Shown here piece after piece: positions 7,869-14,977 of a stretch of DNA of 64,000 bases. The notes beneath the pieces are model-generated. The model worked only from the letters and a program-made list of their open reading frames with translations, made no database searches and had not been told where the DNA came from. Where the stretch lies: the NCBI RefSeq assembly GCF_001422445.1, contig NZ_LMNA01000026.1, positions 248,001 to 312,000 of the forward strand. Reading direction: 5' to 3'. Position 1 is the first letter of the stretch; each line of letters begins with the position of its first letter. Source of the DNA: Pseudorhodoferax sp. Leaf274 (lineage in GTDB: Bacteria > Pseudomonadota > Gammaproteobacteria > Burkholderiales > Burkholderiaceae_C). A program made the translations under genes and the position numbers.

Positions 7869-8715
7869 AGGTCACCGCCTTCTGCAACCGGCCGAACGCC
7901 AGGTCCAGCAGCATGCCGACCACGCCGATCAGCCCGATCGCGAAGATCACGTTGCTCAGCGACAGGTTGTTCCACTCGTTCCAGACGAAGTAGCCGATGC
8001 CCGTGCCGCCCACCAGCATCTCGGCCGCCACGATCACCAGCCAGGCGATGCCCATGCTGATGCGCATGCCCGTGAGGATCGTCGGCGCCGCCGCCGGCAG
8101 CACCACCAGGAAGGCCTTGCGCAGCGGCGAGACCTCCAGCGTGCGGGCGACGTTGAGCCAGTCGCGCCGCACCGAGGCCACGCCGAAGGCCGTGTTCAGC
8201 AGCATGGGCCAGACCGAGCAGATGAAGATCACGAAGATGCCGCTGATGGCCGAGTCCTTGATGGTGTAGAGCGCCAGCGGCATCCAGGCCAGCGGGCTGA
8301 TGGGCTTCAAGACCTGGATGAACGGGTCGAGCGCGCGGTGCACCAGCGGCGACATGCCGATCACGAAGCCCAGCGGCACCGCCACCAGGCAGGCCAGGCC
8401 GAAGCCCAGCGCCACCCGGCCCAGCGAATGCGCCAGCTGGATCGCGATGCCCTTGTCGTTGGGCCCGTTGTCGTAGAAGGGGTTGGACAGATGGCCCCAG
8501 ACCGTGGTGCCCATCTGCGCCAGCGTGGGAAAGCCGCCGCTGCTGGCCGCGGCGGGGTCCTTGCCCGTCATCCTGGCGTACTCGACCTGCTCGGCAGTCA
8601 TGCCGGCCAGGCCGGCGCTGGCGGCACCGGTGGACGTGGCCAGGTGCCAGATGCCCAGCAGCAGGAGCAACAGCAGCACCGAGAGCAGCGCCGCCTTGGC
8701 GTTCAGGTTCTTCAT
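7858..8715 (-). CDS. Nitrate/cyanate-type ABC transporter permease
   Basis: A 285-residue inner-membrane permease of the NrtB/CynB/SsuC family. A first membrane helix (residues 7-25) is followed by a periplasmic segment and a core of about five further helices. The EAA loop that docks the ATPase is visible around ARTLEVSPLRKAFLVVLPAAAPTILTG. Translational coupling is tight: it overlaps the binding-protein gene by 4 bp at its start and the ATPase gene by 11 bp at its end. The partner receptor is encoded immediately upstream. Substrate, by context with cynS, is probably cyanate. Confidence 0.9.
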   Translation of the reverse strand: MKNLNAKAALLSVLLLLLLLGIWHLATSTGAASAGLAGMTAEQVEYARMTGKDPAAASSGGFPTLAQMGTTVWGHLSNPFYDNGPNDKGIAIQLAHSLGRVALGFGLACLVAVPLGFVIGMSPLVHRALDPFIQVLKPISPLAWMPLALYTIKDSAISGIFVIFICSVWPMLLNTAFGVASVRRDWLNVARTLEVSPLRKAFLVVLPAAAPTILTGMRISMGIAWLVIVAAEMLVGGTGIGYFVWNEWNNLSLSNVIFAIGLIGVVGMLLDLAFGRLQKAVTYVE

Positions 8716-10124
8716 GCCTTGCCGATGGCGAAGCTTTTGGCGTAGGCGGCCGCCTTGTCGGCGTCGAACTCCTTGCCCATCACCTTGAACCGGGGATAGG
8801 CGCCATCCGGCACCTTCTGGTCGAGCGCGGCCATCTGCTTCTTGGCGTCGGTCAGCAGGAACACGCGCTCGGCGATCTGCTTGTAGTCGACCTCGCCCTT
8901 GATGTAGCCCCAGCGCTGCATCTGCGTGAGCATCCACACCGCCATGCTCTGCCAGGGGATCGGATCGAAGTCCGCGCGGTCGGGCACGGTCTGGATCTTG
9001 CCCAGCCCGTCGGCGAAGCGGCCGGTCAGCACCTGCGTGAGCACGGTCTCGGGCTGGTTCAGGTACTGCGCCGGGGCGATCACCTTGGCGATGAGTTCCC
9101 GGTTCTTCGGGTCGCGCGCCATGGCCGAAGCCGTCAGCACCGCGCGGTACAGCGCTGCGAAGGTGTTGGGGTTCTGGCGGATGAACTCCGTGCTGGTGCC
9201 GAAGGCGCAGCAGGGGTGGCCGGCCCACAGGTCGCGGGTCAGGATGTGCAGGAAGCCGATCTCCTCGAACACCGCGCGCTGGTTGAACGGGTCGGGGCCC
9301 AGGTAGCCGTCGATGTTGCCGGCGCGCAAGTTGGCCACCATCTCGGGCGGCGGCACCACGCGGATCTGGATGTCGGTGTCGGGGTTCAGCCCATGCTCGG
9401 CCACGTAGTAGCGCAGCAGGAAGTTGTGCATGCTGAACTCGAACGGCACGGCGAACCTGAAGCCCTTCCAGAGCTTGGGGTCGCGCTTGTCCTTGTGCTT
9501 GTTGGCCAGCGTGATGGCCTGGCCGTTGGTGTTCTGGATGGTGGCGACGTTCATCGGCACCTGGCTGGAGCCGATGCCCATGGAGATCGCCAGCGGCATC
9601 GGGCTCAGGAAATGCGTGGCGTCGTATTCCTTGTTGAGCATCTTGTCGCGGATCAGCGCCCAGCCTGCCGTCTTGACCACGTCCACGTTCAGCCCCTGCT
9701 GGCGGTAGAAGCCCAGCGGGTGCGCCATGATCAGCGGCGTGGCGCAGGTGATCGGGATGAAGCCGATCTTGAGGTCCTTTTTCTCCAGCGCGGCCTTCTC
9801 CTGCGCCATGGCCTGCAGGCTGGCGATGGGCAGCACGCTGCCGATGGCGGCCATGGCAGTGCCGCGGCCCACGGCGCGCATGAAGCGGCGGCGCAGCGCA
9901 TCGTGCGGGAACAGCGCCTTGACCAGCGCGGCCTCGACGAACGCGTCGGACCGGGCCTGCACGCCAGGCTGGCGTGCGCGTTCGCGCAGTTCGCGCGCGG
10001 CACTGGCGGCCGTGGCTTCGACGGCCGCCTCGGCGGCGTGGTCGGCAGCGCTGTGGTCGCGCCCGCAGCTGCAGTGCAGCATCAGCGGGCGGTCGGCGTC
10101 ATAGGGATCGGGCAAGGATGACAT
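8712..10124 (-). CDS. CmpA/NrtA-type ABC substrate-binding protein with Tat-like signal
   Basis: A 470-residue solute receptor of the NrtA/CmpA/CynA family. The start is the ATG at 10124, because GGAGG sits 6 nt before it. An ATG at 10142 would add six residues without such a site. A Cys-rich stretch (LHCSCGRDH, residues 15-23) precedes a long, Ala-rich N-terminal region. A twin-arginine-like motif RRRFMRAVGRG then leads a hydrophobic segment ending AMAQ near residue 107, suggesting Tat export. The mature domain begins LKIGFIPITCATPLIMA and carries DGYLGPDPFNQRA and GHPCCAFG. It feeds the permease and ATPase downstream. The long pre-signal extension is unusual and may mean the true signal is internal. 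Confidence 0.88.
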   Translation of the reverse strand: MSSLPDPYDADRPLMLHCSCGRDHSAADHAAEAAVEATAASAARELRERARQPGVQARSDAFVEAALVKALFPHDALRRRFMRAVGRGTAMAAIGSVLPIASLQAMAQEKAALEKKDLKIGFIPITCATPLIMAHPLGFYRQQGLNVDVVKTAGWALIRDKMLNKEYDATHFLSPMPLAISMGIGSSQVPMNVATIQNTNGQAITLANKHKDKRDPKLWKGFRFAVPFEFSMHNFLLRYYVAEHGLNPDTDIQIRVVPPPEMVANLRAGNIDGYLGPDPFNQRAVFEEIGFLHILTRDLWAGHPCCAFGTSTEFIRQNPNTFAALYRAVLTASAMARDPKNRELIAKVIAPAQYLNQPETVLTQVLTGRFADGLGKIQTVPDRADFDPIPWQSMAVWMLTQMQRWGYIKGEVDYKQIAERVFLLTDAKKQMAALDQKVPDGAYPRFKVMGKEFDADKAAAYAKSFAIGKA

Positions 10125-10225
10125 GGCGCACCTCCAGGACAAAGATGCGTCGGCTGGTGCAAGCTCTTTGCCAGTTGGCGGCCGGCAGCGGGCCGCCCTG
10201 CAAGATCGCGGGCGGCAGCACGACG

Positions 10226-10249
10226 CGCTGTAGTGCCAGCCCTACAGCG
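10226..10249. promoter_or_regulatory. Palindrome CGCTGTAG-N8-CTACAGCG upstream of the transporter operon
   Basis: A perfect 8-bp inverted repeat with an 8-bp spacer lies in the 175-bp gap between the response regulator gene and the substrate-binding gene, about 100 bp before the latter's start. Its size and position fit an operator for a LuxR/NarL-type regulator such as the one encoded next to it. The link is inference. Confidence 0.45.
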
Positions 10250-10299
10250 AGGGCCTAACAGGTGCCGGGGAGCGCCGCAGAGCGCAGGGCTGGGGCCGT

Positions 10300-10938
10300 T
10301 CAGCCCCGGTCGAGCATGTACAGCGTGAGTTCCACGTCATTCTTGGTGCCCGTCTTCTCCAGGATGCGCGCCCGGTAGGTGCTGACCGTGTTGGCCGCCA
10401 GACCCAGTTGCGCACCAATCTCGCCCACGCTGTGCCCCGAAGTGAGCAGCCGCAGCACCTGGTGCTCGCGGTGCGAGAGCGCATCCGCACCTGGGCGCGC
10501 ACCACGCCGGCCCACGGCGGTGGCCAGCGCCTCGGCCGTGGCGCCGCTGACCCAGATGCCGCCGGCCGCGGCCTTGCGCACGGCCGCCAGCATGTCGTCG
10601 GGGTCGGCGCCTTTGTGCAGGTAGCCGGCCGCGCCCAGGCGGATGCAGCGCACGGCGTACTGGCGTTCAGGGTAGGTGCTGAGCATCAGCACAGGCAGGC
10701 CCGGGAACTCCCGGCGCAGCGTCTCCAGCACATCCAGGCCGTCGCCGTCGGGCATGGCGATGTCCAGCAGCACGAGGTCGAGCGCGGCGCCGGCCGCACG
10801 CACCCCGTCCAGCACCTGGGCACCGCTGGCGGCCTCGGCGGCGACCACGACCTCGGGCGCATCGGCCAGCACCTGTTTCAGGCCCTCGCGCACGATGCGG
10901 TGGTCGTCGGCCAGCAGCACGCGGATGGGCACCGTCAT
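10300..10938 (-). CDS. NarL/FixJ-family response regulator
   Basis: A 212-residue two-domain response regulator. The receiver domain has the acidic pair Asp11-Asp12, the phosphoacceptor Asp59 (VLLDIAMPDGDG) and Lys108 (YLHKGA). The C-terminal LuxR-type helix-turn-helix starts near residue 152 (LSHREHQVLRLLTSGHSVGEIGAQLGLAANTVSTY). It overlaps the histidine kinase gene by 4 bp, so kinase and regulator are made together. It lies directly upstream of the cyanate-type transporter operon on the same strand and may control it, perhaps through the palindrome at 10226-10249 (inference). Confidence 0.93.
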   Translation of the reverse strand: MTVPIRVLLADDHRIVREGLKQVLADAPEVVVAAEAASGAQVLDGVRAAGAALDLVLLDIAMPDGDGLDVLETLRREFPGLPVLMLSTYPERQYAVRCIRLGAAGYLHKGADPDDMLAAVRKAAAGGIWVSGATAEALATAVGRRGARPGADALSHREHQVLRLLTSGHSVGEIGAQLGLAANTVSTYRARILEKTGTKNDVELTLYMLDRG

Positions 10939-12140
10939 GCCGCGCCTGCCGCCAGTGGCATATACAGCGTGAAGGTGGCGCCCGCCCCCGGCGCGCTGGC
11001 AATGTCGATGCGTCCGCGGAAGTGCAGCGCGCGCTCGCGCATGCCCATCACGCCATAGGCCGTGGCGCCCTCGAACGCCGCTGCCGGCGCACCCACGCCG
11101 TCGTCGTGCACGGCCACGCGCAGTTGCCGCGCATCGGCCACCACGTCGACTGACAGGGTGCGTGCCCGGGCGTGGCGACCCACGTTGGACAGCACCTCCT
11201 GCAGGATGCGGAACACGGCCATGGCCAGCGCGCCGCCGGGCTCAGGCGCGCCGGCCACCTGCATGCGCCAGTGCAGCCGCAGCTCGGCCGCAGCGGCGAA
11301 CTCCTGCGCCTGCCACTCCAGCGCGGCCCAAAGGCCCTGGTGGTCCAGGATGCTGGGCCGCAGGTCGGTGATGATGCGGCCCACGTTGTCCACCGCCGAC
11401 TCGATCAGCCGGCTCATGTTGCTGCACTTGCTGCGCATGCGCGCGCGCATGGCCTCGGCCTCGTGTGCGCTGCGCGCCTGCTGCTCGGACAGGCGCTTGT
11501 CGAGCCAGTTCACATCGAGCTTGAGCGCCACCAGCAGGCTGCCCAGCTCGTCGTGCACCTCGCGCGCGATGCGCGTGCGTTCTTCCTCGCGCACGGTTTC
11601 CAGGTGGGCCGACAGCTCGCGCTGGCGCTGCAGCGCCAGCGACAGCTCGTGCGTGCGCTCGGCCACGCGCTGCTCCAGCTCGTCGCGCGCGTGGCGGAGC
11701 GCATCGGCCGCGCGGCGGCGCTCGGTGATGTCGACGAAGGTGACCACCGCGCCGCGCACCTCGCCGCCGTCGACGATGGGGTAGCTGGAGTATTCGACCG
11801 GAAAGGCCGTGCCGTCGGCGCGCCAGAACACCTCGCTGTCGATGCGGCACGGCAGGCCGCGGCGGAAGGCGTTGAAGATCGGGCAGTCCTCGTCGGCGTA
11901 GTGGGCACCGTCGGCATGCGAATGGTGCGTGACCTCGTGCATGTTGCGGCCCAGCAGCGCCGCCGGCGCATGGCCGATCAGGCGCGCCCCGGCCCGGTTG
12001 ATGAACATGCAGCGGCCGGCGAGGTCGATGCCGAAGATGCCGTCGCCCGTGGATTGCAGCAGCAGGCCTAGCTGCTGTTGCCACAGGGGATGGACGGCGG
12101 TGTCGGCGGTGGCGGCCAGGTCCAGGGCGTCGGCGTGCAT
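10935..12140 (-). CDS. PAS-domain sensor histidine kinase (NarX/HisKA_3 type)
   Basis: A 401-residue soluble sensor kinase. A PAS domain spans about residues 20-140 (STGDGIFGIDLAGRCMFINRAGARLIG, ending FVDITER). A coiled-coil linker rich in Glu/Arg follows. The HisKA_3 phosphoacceptor is His196 in IAREVHDELGSLL. The HATPase domain is at the C-terminus (VAVHDDGVGAP). No transmembrane segment is present, so it senses an internal signal. Cysteines and histidines inside the PAS (HHSHADGAH, DCPIF, LPCRI) could bind metal, haem or a thiol ligand, but this is a guess. It is co-translated with the response regulator downstream. Confidence 0.92.
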   Translation of the reverse strand: MHADALDLAATADTAVHPLWQQQLGLLLQSTGDGIFGIDLAGRCMFINRAGARLIGHAPAALLGRNMHEVTHHSHADGAHYADEDCPIFNAFRRGLPCRIDSEVFWRADGTAFPVEYSSYPIVDGGEVRGAVVTFVDITERRRAADALRHARDELEQRVAERTHELSLALQRQRELSAHLETVREEERTRIAREVHDELGSLLVALKLDVNWLDKRLSEQQARSAHEAEAMRARMRSKCSNMSRLIESAVDNVGRIITDLRPSILDHQGLWAALEWQAQEFAAAAELRLHWRMQVAGAPEPGGALAMAVFRILQEVLSNVGRHARARTLSVDVVADARQLRVAVHDDGVGAPAAAFEGATAYGVMGMRERALHFRGRIDIASAPGAGATFTLYMPLAAGAA

Positions 12141-12192
12141 GGCCGGGGTGCATGCAATGGGTGTGCCACGGGCACGCCGCCGCCTGGCGGTG

Positions 12193-12426
12193 TCAGTCGT
12201 GCAGGCTCATGTTGAGCTGGTCGACCACCTCGGCCCAATCGGCATCGCGGTTGAGTTGTTCGCGCAGGAACTGCGCCTGCGCGGGCGTCCAGAACGCCGC
12301 ATCGGCCAACGGCACGTCCTGCGGCAATGGGCGGTGGCTGGCCACGAACTGCTGGACCGAGGCCTCGTCGCTGGGCAGGCCCAACTGGTCGAACAGATCG
12401 TGCATGGTGGGGGTGGACAGGTGCAT
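12193..12426 (-). CDS. DUF2789-family protein
   Basis: A 77-residue protein matching the small DUF2789 family: MHDLFDQLGLPSDEASVQQFV, then FWTPAQAQFLREQLNRDADWAEVVDQL. Function is unknown. It appears all-helical, with no signal peptide or cysteines. The ATG at 12426 is chosen because the conserved region begins a few residues later, while the ATG at 12501 would add 25 low-complexity residues. It lies 97 bp downstream of the NTF2-like gene on the same strand. Confidence 0.75.
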   Translation of the reverse strand: MHLSTPTMHDLFDQLGLPSDEASVQQFVASHRPLPQDVPLADAAFWTPAQAQFLREQLNRDADWAEVVDQLNMSLHD

Positions 12427-12523
12427 GGCAGTTTCTCCGGGTAATGGTTCACGGCCATGCTCGTCGCCCGGCGCGCCCGGGCCTGTAGGAGGGCGGAGCA
12501 AACCGGCGCCGGCACGGCACCGG

Positions 12524-13000
12524 TCAGAGCCCCAGGTCGCTCAGGCCGGGATGGTCGTCCGGCCGCCGGCCCAGCGGCCAATGGAACTGGCGGTCGGCGT
12601 CCTGGATCGGCAAGTCGTTGATGCTGGCGAAGCGCCGCGCCATGAGGCCGGCCGCGTCGAACTCCCAGTTCTCGTTGCCGTAGCTGCGGAACCAATGGCC
12701 GCCATCGTCGTGCCACTCGTAGGCGAAGCGCACCGCGATGCGGTTGCCCGCGAAGGCCCAGAGCTCCTTGATGAGGCGGTAGTCCAGCTCGCGCGCCCAC
12801 TTGCGCTGCAGAAAGGCGCGCGCCTGCGCGCGGCCCACCGGGAACTCGGCCCGGTTGCGCCAGACCGTGTCGGGCGTGTAGGCCAGGGCCACGCGATCGG
12901 GGTCGCGCGAGTTCCAGCCGTCCTCGGCCAAGCGCACCTTCTGCGCGGCGGTCTCGGCGGTGAAGGGCGGCAGCGGCGGGCGTTGCTCGGGTGCGTTCAT
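12524..13000 (-). CDS. NTF2-like / SnoaL-like protein (DUF1348)
   Basis: A 158-residue cone-fold protein of the nuclear transport factor 2-like superfamily (DUF1348). Characteristic stretches are [29 protein letters not shown] and the C-terminal [20 protein letters not shown]. Members are small cytoplasmic proteins, some enzymes of unknown substrate. It is divergent from the tetR gene. Two copies of an operator-like palindrome lie in the 69-bp gap, so it is the likely repressed target of that regulator (inference). Confidence 0.82.
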   Translation of the reverse strand: MNAPEQRPPLPPFTAETAAQKVRLAEDGWNSRDPDRVALAYTPDTVWRNRAEFPVGRAQARAFLQRKWARELDYRLIKELWAFAGNRIAVRFAYEWHDDGGHWFRSYGNENWEFDAAGLMARRFASINDLPIQDADRQFHWPLGRRPDDHPGLSDLGL

Positions 13001-13018
13001 GGTGGACTCCTTTTCAAG

Positions 13019-13034
13019 TAGACAGATACGTCTA
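13019..13034. promoter_or_regulatory. TetR operator copy 1
   Basis: TAGACAGATACGTCTA, an imperfect 16-bp palindrome 18 bp upstream of the NTF2-like gene start. It shares the TAGACAGA..GTCTA pattern with copy 2, centre to centre 33 bp (about three helical turns). This form is typical of operators of short TetR repressors. Confidence 0.7.
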
Positions 13035-13051
13035 CCTCATGCTAATGCAGA

Positions 13052-13067
13052 TAGACAGACCTGTCTA
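13052..13067. promoter_or_regulatory. TetR operator copy 2
   Basis: TAGACAGACCTGTCTA, a near-perfect 16-bp palindrome that ends 2 bp before the first ATG of the tetR gene. Binding here would block tetR transcription and so gives autoregulation. Confidence 0.72.
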
Positions 13068-13069
13068 CA

Positions 13070-13627
13070 ATGCCGTGCATGGAAACGACAGCCCCTTCGG
13101 CGCGCGAGCGCATCCTCACGACCGCGCACGACCTGTTCTACCGCGACGGCATCCGCGCCACGGGCGTGGACAGGCTGATCGCCGAGAGCGGCGTGGCCAA
13201 GCTGACCTTCTACCGCCACTTCGCCTCCAAGGACGACCTGGTGCGGGCGTTTCTGGACTACCGCCACGCGCGCTGGATGGCCTGGTTCGTCGACGCGCTG
13301 GGCCGGCACGGCGCCAGCGAAGGGCTGGGCCTGCAGCCGCTGGTGGGCGCCATGGAGGAATGGTTCCGCGACCCGGCGTTCCGCGGCTGCGCCTTCATCA
13401 ACAGCGTGGTGGAGGTGGGAGCCAGCGTGCAGGGCGCGGCCGACACCGCGCGCCGCCACAAGCACGAGATGGAACAGGTCATCGCCGAACTGCTGCCGCC
13501 GGAGCTGCAGGGCACGGCACGCGCTGCGCGTGCGCAGGCGGTGGGCGTGGCGCTGGACGGCGCGGTGCTGCGCGCGCAGATGGGCGACGTGGAGGGCGCC
13601 CTGGCCGCGCTGCGCGGCCTGCTCTGA
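13070..13627 (+). CDS. TetR-family transcriptional repressor
   Basis: A 185-residue TetR repressor (182 if the ATG at 13079 is used). The DNA-binding domain is ARERILTTAHDLFYRDGIRATGVDRLIAESGVAKLTFYRHFASKDDLVRAFL. The C-terminal ligand domain has the segment FRGCAFINSVVEVGASVQGAADTARRHK common to a large bacterial subgroup. It is divergent from the NTF2-like gene, with two palindromic operators between them, the second touching its own start region. The ligand is unknown. The first ATG lies 2 bp after the operator, which leaves little room for a ribosome site, so the 13079 start or a leaderless mRNA is possible. Confidence 0.92.
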   Translation: MPCMETTAPSARERILTTAHDLFYRDGIRATGVDRLIAESGVAKLTFYRHFASKDDLVRAFLDYRHARWMAWFVDALGRHGASEGLGLQPLVGAMEEWFRDPAFRGCAFINSVVEVGASVQGAADTARRHKHEMEQVIAELLPPELQGTARAARAQAVGVALDGAVLRAQMGDVEGALAALRGLL

Positions 13628-13643
13628 GCCCCGGCCTGCGGCT

Positions 13644-14645
<1,002 letters not shown>

Positions 14646-14970
14646 CAGCGTGAGGTCTCGCGTCACTGCTGACCGGCGACGCGAAGCGTTGGACCCAAAG
14701 GCGACCGTGCCTTGGGCGTTTCCAATCTACGCGAGTTATTACTGCCAAGCAGTGCGCCGTAGGCGGGGCCATTAGCAAGGAACTGGGAGACGTTTAATCC
14801 TTTCCCCACATGACAGAAGGGCAATGCGTTGCACGCGGCACTGGCTGCCGGACTCACGCCAGAGTCAATCCTCGCCCGCAATTAGTGACGGGCGATTCGT
14901 GATGTCGCCGGTCTACAGATTGATAACGAACTCGTTTCAATCCACGCCTTCCCCAGGCCGCTCAGGTCGC
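14646..14970 (-). repeat. Ghost (decayed) CRISPR repeats at the leader-distal end
   Basis: Left of the recognisable array the ~72-bp period continues with degrading repeats. 14934-14970 keeps only the GTTTCAATCCACGCC end. 14862-14898 matches 31 of 37 positions. 14792-14827 matches 27 of 36 with one base missing. 14718-14755 matches 27 of 37 with one base inserted. 14646-14682 is doubtful: only its last 27 positions align (19 match). Gaps between them are 34-36 bp, the same as true spacers. This is the oldest end of the array, since the leader is on the other side. Confidence 0.7.
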
Positions 14971-14977
14971 CCTCGAT

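Noticed and set aside
12466..12482. GCCCGG-N5-CCGGGC stem between the NTF2-like and DUF2789 genes
   Set aside because: A 6-bp stem with no T-run is expected by chance at this GC content.
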